From Aurantimicrobium minutum (GTDB lineage: Bacteria; Actinomycetota; Actinomycetes; Actinomycetales; Microbacteriaceae), in contig NZ_JARXVT010000006.1 of the NCBI RefSeq assembly GCF_029892845.1, positions 1 to 64,000 of the forward strand: a DNA stretch of 64,000 nucleotides, read 5' to 3'. Made by a program: the position numbers and the translations under genes. Positions 53,781 through 63,408 of the stretch are shown piece by piece (position 1 is the first letter of the stretch; each line of letters starts with the position of its first letter). Below the pieces are notes generated by a model, which had not been told where the DNA came from, made no database searches, and saw only the letters and a program-made list of their open reading frames with translations.

Positions 53781-55238
53781 ATGTGTGGCATCGTCGGAAT
53801 CGTCTCTACTGAGCCGGTCAATCAGCAAATCTACGACGCACTGTTGCTTTTGCAGCACCGCGGTCAGGACTCCACCGGTATCGCAACGGCAGATGATTCA
53901 CACCTGCACATGCACAAGACCAAGGGTCAGGTGCGCGAGGGTTTCCGCACACGCGACATGCGCACCCTGGTAGGTAACGTTGGCCTCGGTCACGTCCGCT
54001 ACGCCACTGCTGGTGCTGCGGCTAACGAAGAAGAGGCGCAGCCTTTCTACGTCAATGCCCCCTACGGCATCATCTTGGTTCACAACGGTAACCTCACCAA
54101 CACCCGTGAACTCACCAACGACCTGTTCCGTATTGACCGTCGTCACGTGAACACGTCGAGCGACACTGAGCTTTTGCTCAACGTCCTCGCTACCGAACTC
54201 CAGGGAACTGTCTCGGGAACCGAACTCGGTCCCGAGCACGTCTTCACCGCAGTAGAAAATCTTCACAAGCGCGTGGAGGGCTCTTATGCCACCATCGCGA
54301 TCATTGCAGGTCACGGCCTTTTGGCCTTCCGCGATCCGTTTGGCATCCGCCCGCTCATCTTGGGTCAGCGCGCCAACGAGAAGGGCAAGTTCGACTACGT
54401 CGTTGCGTCCGAATCTCTCGTTTTGGAATCCGGTGGCTACGAAATCGTGCGCGATGTTGAGCCCGGCGAAGCCATCTTCATCACCAAGGATGGTGAACTC
54501 TTCTCACGCCAGTGCGCAGAGAACCCCATTCTTCGTCCCTGCTCGTTCGAGTATGTGTACCTCGCTCGTCCCGACTCCGTGATGAACGGCATCTCGGTTT
54601 ACGAAACTCGTCTACGCATGGGCGACCGCTTGGCAGCCACGGTTGCTCAGTATGCGCCTCTGGGTGACATCGATGTGGTTATGCCTATTCCTGACTCTTC
54701 ACGACCTTCTGCCATGCAGGTGGCTCGCAAGCTGGGGGTGGAATACCGCGAAGGTTTCTTCAAGAACCGTTACGTTGGTCGCACCTTCATCATGCCTGGC
54801 CAGGCTCAGCGCAAGCGTTCCGTCCGCCAGAAGCTCAACGCTATGTCGGCAGAGTTCAAGGGCAAGAACGTCCTCATTGTGGATGACTCGATTGTGCGTG
54901 GCACCACCTCTCGCGAGATCGTGGAGATGGCCCGTGCTGCTGGAGCAAACAAGGTGACCTTCACCTCTGCTGCTCCTCCAGTTCGTTACCCCCACGTCTA
55001 TGGCATCAACATGCCGTCGCGTCAGGAGCTCATCGCTCACGGTCGCAAGATTCCTGAGATTGCTCAGGAACTTGGCGCAGACCACCTGATTTATCAGGAA
55101 GTTGCGGACATGGAAGCGGCCATCATGGAAGGCTCCAAGCTCACCGGTCTTGATGTCAGCTGCTTCACCGGCGACTACGTCACCGGGACCATCACCCCTG
55201 AGTACTTGGACTGGGTCGAGCGTAACCAGCTGAGCTAG
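53781..55238 (+). CDS. purF: Amidophosphoribosyltransferase PurF
   Basis: A 485-residue enzyme for the first committed purine step (PRPP + glutamine to phosphoribosylamine). The nucleophile Cys follows the start Met (MCGIVGIVS) and needs Met removal; no propeptide is seen. The PRPP motif is VLIVDDSIVRGTTSREIV. AGGAG lies 11 bases upstream of ATG. Divergent from purM. Confidence 0.97.
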   Translation: MCGIVGIVSTEPVNQQIYDALLLLQHRGQDSTGIATADDSHLHMHKTKGQVREGFRTRDMRTLVGNVGLGHVRYATAGAAANEEEAQPFYVNAPYGIILVHNGNLTNTRELTNDLFRIDRRHVNTSSDTELLLNVLATELQGTVSGTELGPEHVFTAVENLHKRVEGSYATIAIIAGHGLLAFRDPFGIRPLILGQRANEKGKFDYVVASESLVLESGGYEIVRDVEPGEAIFITKDGELFSRQCAENPILRPCSFEYVYLARPDSVMNGISVYETRLRMGDRLAATVAQYAPLGDIDVVMPIPDSSRPSAMQVARKLGVEYREGFFKNRYVGRTFIMPGQAQRKRSVRQKLNAMSAEFKGKNVLIVDDSIVRGTTSREIVEMARAAGANKVTFTSAAPPVRYPHVYGINMPSRQELIAHGRKIPEIAQELGADHLIYQEVADMEAAIMEGSKLTGLDVSCFTGDYVTGTITPEYLDWVERNQLS

Positions 55239-55249
55239 TTCAAAAAGGA

Positions 55250-55543
55250 CTAGTCCTTGGTGACAGCGATTTTCTCTGCTGTTGCCTGAGTGACGTGGCG
55301 CGAGAAGTAGCGATCCACAATCAACGCGAAGATCAAGCCGAGGGTCCCACCCACGGTTCCCGTGATCAACAGCATGAAGCCGAAGATCTGCGTCAGAGTG
55401 AACTCACTCTCATTTGGCAACGCAAAGGTGAGGATGAGTGCTGCGAGGATACCCAAGATAATTCCGGTGACCATGAAGGTCAGGAATTTAGGGGCTCTGC
55501 GAACAGTGACCTGTTCGGTGGTGACCGTCTCTTTTTCGCTCAT
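55250..55543 (-). CDS. Two-helix membrane protein of unknown function
   Basis: A 97-residue protein with two hydrophobic helices (about 20-42 and 52-72) and polar ends. No family recognised with certainty; similar small actinobacterial proteins sit next to purF. It shares a tight cluster with the sterol-carrier-like gene (1 base gap). Confidence 0.65.
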   Translation of the reverse strand: MSEKETVTTEQVTVRRAPKFLTFMVTGIILGILAALILTFALPNESEFTLTQIFGFMLLITGTVGGTLGLIFALIVDRYFSRHVTQATAEKIAVTKD

Positions 55544-55544
55544 G

Positions 55545-55904
55545 TCACCATTGTGCCAGTGGTAGCTGAGAACTCAGATTGCTGCGCACGCCAGAGGCAC
55601 TGATCTTTCCCTCGTCATAGGCAGCTGCCCAGCTCACTGAGCCCGTTGCCAGCGCAATCCAGGTGGGTGAATCCATCTCCACCACATTCGGTGGGGTTCC
55701 TCGAGTATGTTCTGGCCCTTCCACGCACTGGATAGCACCGAAGGGAGGAACACGGAGTTCCACCGTGTGACCGGGTGCTGCGTCACTCATCAACTGCAAG
55801 AGATATCGAACCGCTCCGGCAACATCTTCTCGCGCTGACGAGCCAGCGAGAACAGCAACAACAGCTGCACGTCCCTCAGTGGGATCAACCCGTGGCTTCG
55901 CCAT
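55545..55904 (-). CDS. Sterol-carrier-like family protein
   Basis: A 119-residue protein resembling the actinobacterial sterol carrier family group found after purF: PRVDPTEGRAAV at the start, VELRVPPFGAIQC in the middle and DSPTWIALATGSVSWAAAY-like end with GVRSNLSSQLPL. SCP-like folds bind hydrophobic ligands; none is known here. 3 bases after the polyprenyl synthase gene, so likely cotranscribed. Confidence 0.78.
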   Translation of the reverse strand: MAKPRVDPTEGRAAVVAVLAGSSAREDVAGAVRYLLQLMSDAAPGHTVELRVPPFGAIQCVEGPEHTRGTPPNVVEMDSPTWIALATGSVSWAAAYDEGKISASGVRSNLSSQLPLAQW

Positions 55905-55907
55905 GGC

Positions 55908-56969
55908 TTAGGCCGAGCGGGATACGACGTGCTCTGCGAAGGCAGAAAGTGCCTGCTTGACAGCACCTGCAGGCAAAATGTCCAAGGCGGCAACAGCTTC
56001 TGCTGCCCAGCGACGAGCCTCTTCGCGAGTGGCCTGAGTAACCGGGTGTGCATAAAGCTCAGCGATAGCGAGCTGAAGGTCAGCATCTGCTTCAGCAGAG
56101 GCGTCATCCGCGTCATCGCGGATGCGAGCGAGCAATGCAGCTGCGGCTGGATCAGTCGCAGCTTGCTGCTCAAGCAAAAGAGTAGGGAGAGTGGGAACGC
56201 CTGCACGCAGGTCAGTACCGGCCTGCTTGCCGGTGGCAGCAGATTCAGGAGAGAGGTCAAGCACGTCATCAGCGAGCTGGAAGGCCACACCGATCTTGTC
56301 GCCGAACTCCACCATGGCGTCTTCGTATTCCAAAGGTGCACCGGAATACACAATGCCGCAGCGAGCTGCTGCAGAAATCAGCGAACCTGTCTTGTCAGCC
56401 AGGACCTGGATGTAGTGGGATACAGGGTCTTCATCGGGTCGAGGACCGATGGTTTCGTGCAGCTGGCCCAAGCACAGGCGCTCAAAAGTCTCTGACTGCA
56501 ACAGCATCGCCTTCTGGCCCAAGCGAGTCATCAGGGTGCTGGCACGAGAGAACAGAAGGTCACCAGTGAGGATCGCTACCGAGTTGCCCCAGACTTCGTG
56601 TGCACTGGGAACACCGCGACGAAGCGGAGCTTCGTCCATGACGTCATCGTGATACAGCGACGCGAGGTGAGTTATCTCGATGGCCTGTGCAGCTGTGATC
56701 ACGTCAGGAGTTGCGCCATTACCCAGTTGAGCAGTGAGCAAAGTGAGCATGGGGCGAACGCGCTTGCCGCCTGCGCCAAACAAATAGCGACCAGAAACAT
56801 CAGCCAGAGCATCAGTGAAGTGAAGCTCTTTGCTCAAGCCTTCTTCAATGGTGGCAACGCCCGCATCGATAGTCTCAGCGAGCTGCTTGGACTCAGGTGA
56901 TGCAAAAAGTCTTTGGCGCAGTGAAAGATGACCGGTGACTCCGGCTACTCCACTCACGCTTGCGTTCAC
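55908..56969 (-). CDS. Trans-polyprenyl diphosphate synthase
   Basis: A 353-residue prenyltransferase that lengthens farnesyl- or geranylgeranyl diphosphate with isopentenyl diphosphate. The two Asp-rich Mg sites are SLYHDDVMDEAPLRRG and FQLADDVLDLS. The GGKRVRPML motif is present. Placed 19 bases after menG in a menaquinone neighbourhood, it should make the quinone side chain (probably octa- or nonaprenyl; chain length cannot be read). Confidence 0.92.
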   Translation of the reverse strand: MNASVSGVAGVTGHLSLRQRLFASPESKQLAETIDAGVATIEEGLSKELHFTDALADVSGRYLFGAGGKRVRPMLTLLTAQLGNGATPDVITAAQAIEITHLASLYHDDVMDEAPLRRGVPSAHEVWGNSVAILTGDLLFSRASTLMTRLGQKAMLLQSETFERLCLGQLHETIGPRPDEDPVSHYIQVLADKTGSLISAAARCGIVYSGAPLEYEDAMVEFGDKIGVAFQLADDVLDLSPESAATGKQAGTDLRAGVPTLPTLLLEQQAATDPAAAALLARIRDDADDASAEADADLQLAIAELYAHPVTQATREEARRWAAEAVAALDILPAGAVKQALSAFAEHVVSRSA

Positions 56970-56988
56970 CCGTTCAGCCTAGTCCTGC

Positions 56989-57696
56989 TCAGGCGACGGG
57001 CTTAATGCCGCGGTGTAGGGCAACCACACCAGCGGTGAGGTTGCGGTAGGCCACGTTCATGAAGCCGGCCTCACGGATCCAGGTCGCCAGCGTGGCTTGG
57101 TTGGGCCAGTCTTCGATCGAGTCTGCGAGGTAGGTATAGGCCTCAGTGTTTGAAGAGGAATACTTTGCCACCATCGGCATGACCTTGCGCAGATAGAAGT
57201 TGTAGCCCGCACGAATAGGTGCAGCAGGTGGGGTCGAGAACTCACAGATCACGATGCGCCCACCAGGCTTGGTCACGCGATAGAGCTCAGCAAGTGCCTT
57301 CTTGGGCTCGACAACATTCCGAAGACCGAAAGACATGGTCACTGCATCAAAGCTGTTGTCGGCAAAAGGAAGCTTGGTGGCGTCAGCTTCGACGAATTCA
57401 ACGAGAGGATTTGATCCGTGCTTCTGGCGGCCCACTTCGAGCATGCCGGGTGAGAAATCTGCAGCAACAACGTGTGCGCCTGACTTTGCCAGTGCCACAG
57501 AGCTCGTGCCGGTGCCTGCTGCAAGGTCCAGGACCCGCTCAGATGCTTGGGGGTTCACTGCACGGGTGGTCGCGATGCGCCACAACAATGCATTTCCTGC
57601 GGAAAGCAGGTTGTTGGTGACGTCATAGCCAGCGGCAACGTCATCAAACATTGCCGAGACGGCTTCGGGCTTCTTAGAAAGGTCAGCTGTAGTCAC
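56989..57696 (-). CDS. menG: Demethylmenaquinone methyltransferase MenG/UbiE
   Basis: A 235-residue SAM methyltransferase for the last menaquinone step. FDDVAAGYDVTNNLLSAG, VLDLAAGTGTSSVALA and DAVTMSFGLRNV are the UbiE/MenG marks. First gene of a unit with the polyprenyl synthase; divergent from menF with a 36-base gap. Confidence 0.95.
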   Translation of the reverse strand: MTTADLSKKPEAVSAMFDDVAAGYDVTNNLLSAGNALLWRIATTRAVNPQASERVLDLAAGTGTSSVALAKSGAHVVAADFSPGMLEVGRQKHGSNPLVEFVEADATKLPFADNSFDAVTMSFGLRNVVEPKKALAELYRVTKPGGRIVICEFSTPPAAPIRAGYNFYLRKVMPMVAKYSSSNTEAYTYLADSIEDWPNQATLATWIREAGFMNVAYRNLTAGVVALHRGIKPVA

Positions 57697-57732
57697 AAGA
57701 GAAGTCTACGGCTCCGGCGTAGGCTGTCTCGG

Positions 57733-59007
57733 GTGAGCTTGTCAGCAACCCGTGGTCTTCGTGTGGAGTCGGTTCGATTAACCGTCTCCCCCGAGTTGCT
57801 CACCCTGCTCAGCGTCGACTCACCACTGCTGTGGTGGCGACGCGGTGACGGCCTGGTCGGCATTGGAGAAGTAGAAACCCTGTCCTTCTCCGGTAAGACC
57901 CGCATCAAGGATGCTGGGGCTGCTTGGCGTGAGGTTGCTGCTGCTGCAACAGTGACCGATTCGGTCAATGTTGCCGGCTCCGGCCTGATGGCGTTTGGAA
58001 CGTTTGCCTTCCGCTCCACCTCTGAAGTGCCCAGCGTGTTGATCATCCCTCGACTGATTGTGGGGCAACGAGCTGGAGTCACGTGGCTGACTCGTATCGG
58101 TTTCGCTGATGAAGCAGCTGATGCTCTTACTGAAAACTTAGCGGAACAACTGTTGGCAGAACACATCACTGCAAGCACACAGCTCGGAGCTGCACCCGTT
58201 GTACATCTCTCCCCTGCTTCGCTCTCTGAAGAGGGCTTCACCTCTGCTGTGAACAAGGCCATTGAGCGCATTGATGCTGGAGAGGTTGAGAAAGTAGTTC
58301 TCGCCCGTGAACTCGAGGGCACGCTTGCGGGCACTCAGGATCTTCGCGTTGCCATCAACCGCCTTGCTGACAGCTACCCCGACTGCTGGACCTTTAGCGT
58401 GGATGGCCTATTTGGTTCCAGCCCCGAAACCCTCATCACAGTGCATGGCCGCAAGGTCACCGCACGCGTGCTGGCAGGTACCGCCCGTCGTGGCAGCGAC
58501 ACTGCCACCGACATTGCGAATGCAGCAGAGCTTGCCTCGAGCCACAAAGACCTGGATGAGCACGGCTTCGCCACTCGCTCGGTAGTCAACGCCTTGACCC
58601 CCTATGCCGAACAACTCACCGTCAGTGACGCCCCTTTCACTCTGAAGCTTCCTAACCTCTGGCACCTCGCCACCGATATTGCGGGCACCCTTGCCAGCGG
58701 ATCTAACTCACTCGACCTTGTCTTTGCTCTTCACCCCACGGCCGCAGTGGCAGGGACACCCACAGTTGCTGCCGTTGAAGTCATTGATGACCTCGAGCCT
58801 TTTGACCGTGGCCGCTATGCCGGCCCCGTCGGCTGGATTGGCGCAGACGGCGATGGCGAATGGGCCATCGCGCTGCGCTGTGCTCAGCTCTCTGGCTCCA
58901 CCGTCACTGCCTATGCAGGCTGCGGAATCGTGTCTGACTCTGTTCCTTCAAAGGAACTGGTGGAAACAGAAATGAAATTCCGTCCCATCGTGGATGCGCT
59001 GAGCTAG
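57733..59007 (+). CDS. menF: Isochorismate synthase MenF
   Basis: A 424-residue chorismate-binding enzyme making isochorismate, first menaquinone step. VEKVVLARELEGTL, SPETLITVHGRKVTARVLAGTARRG and LHPTAAVAGTP carry the Mg and chorismate-binding residues (in pieces). I choose the GTG at 57733 because an earlier start would run through the menG promoter and coding region. Convergent with menD. Confidence 0.92.
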   Translation: MSLSATRGLRVESVRLTVSPELLTLLSVDSPLLWWRRGDGLVGIGEVETLSFSGKTRIKDAGAAWREVAAAATVTDSVNVAGSGLMAFGTFAFRSTSEVPSVLIIPRLIVGQRAGVTWLTRIGFADEAADALTENLAEQLLAEHITASTQLGAAPVVHLSPASLSEEGFTSAVNKAIERIDAGEVEKVVLARELEGTLAGTQDLRVAINRLADSYPDCWTFSVDGLFGSSPETLITVHGRKVTARVLAGTARRGSDTATDIANAAELASSHKDLDEHGFATRSVVNALTPYAEQLTVSDAPFTLKLPNLWHLATDIAGTLASGSNSLDLVFALHPTAAVAGTPTVAAVEVIDDLEPFDRGRYAGPVGWIGADGDGEWAIALRCAQLSGSTVTAYAGCGIVSDSVPSKELVETEMKFRPIVDALS

Positions 59008-59014
59008 AAAGCTT

Positions 59015-60715
59015 CTAGCGCTTGAGTTCGACCTCGACGAGTTCAGGACCATCACCGGCACCCGTTAGTGCGCGTTCCAGCTCACTCACGGTGGAGACTT
59101 TGGTGTATCCCCAGCCATAGGCTGCGGAAAGAGATTCCAAGCTGACCTGTTGTGGGGTCAGGAAGACGCGGTCCATGTTTTCTGCCGAGGCAGTCTGGCC
59201 AACTTCCAGCGCATCAAAGATGGTTCCGCCACCGTCGTTGCCCACGATCACCTGAACGCGAGGGCGTTCTTCCTGAGTTCCAAAAAGCATCGAGCCTGCA
59301 TCATGCAGGGCAGCAAGATCGCCAACCACAATGCGGGTCAGAGCATTCTCTGTTGCTAACGCAATACCAATGCCTGTTCCGATAGTTCCGTCGATGCCGG
59401 CAAGCCCACGGTTGGCGTGGACAGTGATCTTCTTGCCGCCCACAAACTTGTCTGCCACGCGAATCAAACGAGATGCCGCAAAGACAAGACGATCGTGTGG
59501 CCAGGTTGAACGCCAGACGGCATCCACCAGCAACTCCCGAGAAATCTTCACTCTCGAAGCCGCAAGCTCTGCAGCCAAGAATGCCTTCTTCTCGTCGATG
59601 CTCTCAGAGCGTGACGCCGTCACGTTCGGAGCAGTGGCGAGGGCAGCATCAATCGCAGTTGATTCATAGCGCTCAAATGCGTCACGGCCACTGAGGATCC
59701 ACAGGCCGAGCCAGTCAGTGTTTGTCTCACCTGGTTCCACTGTGACGTCATTGACGAAAGAAGAGACATTGAGACCAGGGTTATAGCCCTCGGGTGCTGC
59801 ACCGCGAACAACGATGGTTTGGATGCCGGTGCTGGAGTCCCCAATCAGCGCAGGAATTTCACGACTGAGCGTGGGGTGGCCAAAGACCACAATGCGCTCG
59901 ACGAGTCTGGTGAGCTCAGGATTGGAGAGTAGCTCCCGGTAGGCAGGGATGAGGTTGCGTCCGTAGCGTGAACCACTGGTGACCTCAGCGATGAGAGGCC
60001 ACCCACCTTCATGAGCAACTTCTTCAGCACGTGGACCTGCATCAGCGCCAGCAATGACCAGAGTGTTTGGACCACGGTTGAGCTCCAGAGAAATACCAGG
60101 CTCAACAGGTCGCAAGGACTGAATGAGGAGTTCGACCGGGCGAACGTCAATCGTGCTGGAGAGTGGCTCACGGAATGCCACATTGAGATGAACAGGACCA
60201 GGTGCGTAGTGATCAGTTGCGGCGTAGAAGGCATCATTGGCCAGCTCAGCACCACGGCGTTCTGCAGTCGCACCGGGAACAGGTGCGGGTTCGTCCACGC
60301 TCAAGCGAACAGCGGGTCCAAAAATGTCATGCTGGTGAGTGGTCTGGTTGCTGCCAATTTCACGCAGTTCTTCAGGACGATCAGCGGTGAGAACAATCAT
60401 CGGCACACCTGCATGGTGTGCTTCGAGAACGGCAGGGTGAAGATTCGCCACTGCCGAACCTGAGGTGGTGATCACAACGGCTGCTGTGCGGGTTTCTACC
60501 GCAAGGCCGAGGGCAAGGAACCCAGCAGCGCGCTCATCGATACGCACGTGAAGCTTCACATCGCCGCGACGTTCTAGTTCGGCTGCCACCAAAGCAAGTG
60601 CTTGTGAACGAGCACCTGGAGAAAGAACGATGTGCTGCACGCCGAGTTCCACTACATGAGTAAGGAACTCTGCAGCGAAAACGGAAGCGGGAGCTGGTTT
60701 AGCCACGGGGACCAT
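59015..60715 (-). CDS. menD: SEPHCHC synthase MenD
   Basis: A 566-residue ThDP enzyme joining isochorismate and 2-oxoglutarate. HIVLSPGARSQALAL at the N terminus is the MenD signature; GLAGIDGTIGTGIGIAL with VGDLAALHDAGSML forms the ThDP/Mg site. It overlaps the PLDc_N gene by 17 bases and ends convergently with menF 7 bases apart. Confidence 0.95.
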   Translation of the reverse strand: MVPVAKPAPASVFAAEFLTHVVELGVQHIVLSPGARSQALALVAAELERRGDVKLHVRIDERAAGFLALGLAVETRTAAVVITTSGSAVANLHPAVLEAHHAGVPMIVLTADRPEELREIGSNQTTHQHDIFGPAVRLSVDEPAPVPGATAERRGAELANDAFYAATDHYAPGPVHLNVAFREPLSSTIDVRPVELLIQSLRPVEPGISLELNRGPNTLVIAGADAGPRAEEVAHEGGWPLIAEVTSGSRYGRNLIPAYRELLSNPELTRLVERIVVFGHPTLSREIPALIGDSSTGIQTIVVRGAAPEGYNPGLNVSSFVNDVTVEPGETNTDWLGLWILSGRDAFERYESTAIDAALATAPNVTASRSESIDEKKAFLAAELAASRVKISRELLVDAVWRSTWPHDRLVFAASRLIRVADKFVGGKKITVHANRGLAGIDGTIGTGIGIALATENALTRIVVGDLAALHDAGSMLFGTQEERPRVQVIVGNDGGGTIFDALEVGQTASAENMDRVFLTPQQVSLESLSAAYGWGYTKVSTVSELERALTGAGDGPELVEVELKR

Positions 60716-60986
60716 CGCTGGGTGGATCAGTGTTCAACCCTCGAAGGAAATCGATGTCGTCATCTGGAGCGACGGAACCTCTCTTGGAACCTGGGCCATT
60801 CTTGCGTCCACGTCCCACCGTAAGCCAAAGAATCGATCCCACCACCGGCAGGATCAAGATCAATACGATCCACAAACCCTTGGGAACTCCGCGCACACGG
60901 AAGCGGTCGATGAGAATGGCATCGACAAGACAGAACACCATGAGTGCCACAGCGAGGGCAGCGAGGACGATCAGGACGCGGGTCAT
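60699..60986 (-). CDS. PLDc_N-type membrane protein
   Basis: A 95-residue protein with two helices (about 4-26 and 38-60) and VPKGLWIVLILILPVVGSILWLTVGR, the PLDc_N (cardiolipin synthase N-terminal) pattern without the catalytic HKD domain. Basic then acidic tail. Overlaps menD by 17 bases, so translation is probably coupled. Role unknown. Confidence 0.82.
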   Translation of the reverse strand: MTRVLIVLAALAVALMVFCLVDAILIDRFRVRGVPKGLWIVLILILPVVGSILWLTVGRGRKNGPGSKRGSVAPDDDIDFLRGLNTDPPSDGPRG

Positions 60987-61048
60987 AGTGCTACCAGTCT
61001 AGGTTGGCTCCCGAGTAGCTCACAGCCCCGCCGGTTTAGACTTGGGAT

Positions 61049-61336
61049 GTGAAGAAATCGACATGGTTCTGGTTCAGCCTGATGCGCTTGGCAGCTTTTG
61101 CAGTCCCCCTAGCAATCATGCTTCTGCTGGGAATGACTCCTTGGATTGCAGCTGTGCTCTCCGCCATCATCGGTCTCTGTGTTTCCTACATCTTCTTCGC
61201 GAAAACTCGTAATGCATTATCTGAATCGCTTTATGAGAAGCGGACTGCCAAAGCGGTCAATCCTTACAAGGACGCTGACGCCGAGGATGCAGAAGTTGAA
61301 GCTGGTCTAGCTAAAGAAAGCAAAGGCAAAGCCTAA
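61049..61336 (+). CDS. DUF4229 membrane protein
   Basis: A 95-residue protein with two helices (about 10-28 and 32-50) joined by LGMTPWIAAVLSAIIGL, then ARNALSESLYEKR and an acidic tail, the DUF4229 pattern common next to actinobacterial men genes. GTG start. Its last 30 bases overlap the convergent menA gene. Function unknown. Confidence 0.85.
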   Translation: MKKSTWFWFSLMRLAAFAVPLAIMLLLGMTPWIAAVLSAIIGLCVSYIFFAKTRNALSESLYEKRTAKAVNPYKDADAEDAEVEAGLAKESKGKA

Positions 61337-62227
61337 GCCATACAGCAGTCCAGTCAGGCTGGATAGCTTCAACGCCAGGATGTATTCCTGCGGAGTCTTG
61401 GCCATGACCGTGATCAAGCACGCGGGCAGTGCAGCCAACAGTGCAAACAGGGTCAGCAATGCTGCGGTGTAGAAGAGGCCTACGTAGATGACGATTCCAA
61501 AAGGAATCAACATCAAGATGCAGAACAGAACCGCTGAGGGTGTACGACCCATACGAACGGCAAGAGTTTTCTTTCCAGCCAGAGTGTCAGTGGCAATATC
61601 GCGGATGTTATTCACGACCAGAACGGCACAGGAAATCAATCCAATGCCAATTCCACCCAGCAGGCTTTCCTGACTGAAGGTGCCGGTTTGGACATAGGTC
61701 GTGCCCAGAGTTGCCACTAGTCCGAAGAAAATGAAAACCATTACTTCACCCAGGCCGGCATAGCCATAAGGGCGACGGCCTCCGGTATAGAACCAGGCAG
61801 CAACAATGGCAACAGCACCTACTGCCAACATCCACCAGGCACTGGTGAGAATCACAATGGCAATTCCGGCAACACCTGAGAGAGCAAAGAAGGCGAGTGC
61901 AACGGATAAGACCTTCTTGGGATCTGCGGCACCTGAGCCGGTCAGGCGGGCAGGTCCGACTCGGTAGTCATCAGTGCCCCGCACCCCATCGGAGTAATCG
62001 TTGGAGTAATTGACACCAATCTGCAATGCCAAAGCAACAACCAAACAGAGCAGAGCAACAGGAGCGTTGAACTGCTCGGTGATGGACGCGGCTCCCGAAC
62101 CAATAGCAACAGGGGCAAAGGCGAGAGGAAGGGTTCGAATGCGTGCACCCGAGATCCAATCAGCTGCCGTTGCCTTGCGAGGTTTGTGGGAGACGGAACC
62201 GTGGTGCTTCTTGCTGGTCTTACTCAT
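61307..62227 (-). CDS. menA: 1,4-dihydroxy-2-naphthoate polyprenyltransferase MenA
   Basis: A 306-residue UbiA-family membrane enzyme attaching the polyprenyl chain to DHNA. The first Asp-rich motif is NYSNDYSDGVRGTDD and the second lies in NNIRDIATDTLAGKKTL. About eight or nine helices. Overlaps the convergent DUF4229 gene by 30 bases. Uses the product of the polyprenyl synthase at 55908-56969. Confidence 0.95.
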   Translation of the reverse strand: MSKTSKKHHGSVSHKPRKATAADWISGARIRTLPLAFAPVAIGSGAASITEQFNAPVALLCLVVALALQIGVNYSNDYSDGVRGTDDYRVGPARLTGSGAADPKKVLSVALAFFALSGVAGIAIVILTSAWWMLAVGAVAIVAAWFYTGGRRPYGYAGLGEVMVFIFFGLVATLGTTYVQTGTFSQESLLGGIGIGLISCAVLVVNNIRDIATDTLAGKKTLAVRMGRTPSAVLFCILMLIPFGIVIYVGLFYTAALLTLFALLAALPACLITVMAKTPQEYILALKLSSLTGLLYGLGFAFAFFS

Positions 62228-62237
62228 ACGTTCGAGC

Positions 62238-63401
62238 CTACTTCTGCGTCGCAGCGAATGCAGACAGAGCGAGCAGGTCTGGCTTGCCTGAGCTCAACCG
62301 TGGAATCTCGTCGATGAAGCAGACAATCTTGGGTGCTGCAACGCGACCCAGCTCAGCAACAATGGCGTCATAGATCTGCGCTGAGAGCTCGGCACTGTGT
62401 TCAACACCAGGCACAACAACAGCGGGGCGAACACCCCATTCCGAATCTGGAATATGTATTGCCAACGCCTGAGAACAGCCTGCAATCGCCCGAACTACCG
62501 CCTCCACAGCATCAAGGTCAATCTTGAGACCGCCGGATGTGATCACTCTATCGATACGCCCGAGGACTGTAAGCACGCCGTTTTCTAGGCTTCCTGCATC
62601 TCCAGTGTGATACCAGGTAACTCCATTCCTGTTTTGGAATGTATCTGCAGTGCGCTGTTCATCAGCCACGTATTCAGTCGCAAGCTGTGGTGCTGAGATG
62701 AGGATCTCGCCCGAGTCTTCAGCTATTTCCACACTGACCCCCGCAAGCGGAACACCGTCATAAACACAACCACCGGATGTCTCGCTCGAGCCATAGGTGG
62801 TGACAATCTTGACGCCCAGTGAATCAGCACGCTCGCGCAGTTCAGGTTCAAGAGCTTGTCCGCCAATCAGAACAGCATCAAGGGATCGCAGGAGCTCCAG
62901 AGCATCTGTGCTGTCTTCTGCTTCATCGAGCACACGTGCCAGTTGAACAGGGACAAGTGCTGTGTAGCGGCGCTCTCCGGTCATCTCGCTGACGGAGTGC
63001 AAGAAGGTACGCGCATCAAAAGGACCACTGGGCATGTACACCGGTTCTGTGCCTGACTCAATTGATCTCACAAGTACAGACATGCCTGCGATATAGGTCA
63101 GTGGCAATGCCAGTAACCATTGACCTGCTCCACCCAGACGTTCGTGTGCTGAAACCGCGCTGGAACGAAGTGCCGCTGCGCTCAGTGCCACCGTCTTCGG
63201 TTTTCCTGAGGTGCCCGATGTCTGGATGAGCAAAGCGGTTCCCTCAGGAGCTTCGGTCAGCGGAGTCTCACCTGCAGCAACCATCCGTGAAGCACGTGCA
63301 TCCCGAACGAGTACTGCTGGACCGTTGTTGCCCAGAGCATCAGAGAGTGCGGCAAACACCTGTTGCGGCGCAGCCGCATCACAGAGCACCACAGCTGTCA
63401 T
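62238..63401 (-). CDS. menE: o-Succinylbenzoate-CoA ligase MenE
   Basis: A 387-residue acyl-adenylating ligase. TSGTSGKPKTVALS is the P-loop, YGSSETSGG the AMP motif and YHTGDAG the hinge-side motif; Lys in SSGKPDLLA is the likely catalytic Lys. I start it at the ATG at 63401, 7 bases after menB; a longer frame enters menB. Shorter than the usual 450-500 residues but like other actinobacterial MenE. Confidence 0.92.
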   Translation of the reverse strand: MTAVVLCDAAAPQQVFAALSDALGNNGPAVLVRDARASRMVAAGETPLTEAPEGTALLIQTSGTSGKPKTVALSAAALRSSAVSAHERLGGAGQWLLALPLTYIAGMSVLVRSIESGTEPVYMPSGPFDARTFLHSVSEMTGERRYTALVPVQLARVLDEAEDSTDALELLRSLDAVLIGGQALEPELRERADSLGVKIVTTYGSSETSGGCVYDGVPLAGVSVEIAEDSGEILISAPQLATEYVADEQRTADTFQNRNGVTWYHTGDAGSLENGVLTVLGRIDRVITSGGLKIDLDAVEAVVRAIAGCSQALAIHIPDSEWGVRPAVVVPGVEHSAELSAQIYDAIVAELGRVAAPKIVCFIDEIPRLSSGKPDLLALSAFAATQK

Positions 63402-63408
63402 GTGAGAC

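Noticed and set aside
57547-57732. 62-residue N-terminal extension of MenF
   Set aside because: It lies inside menG on the opposite strand and does not resemble chorismate-binding enzymes.
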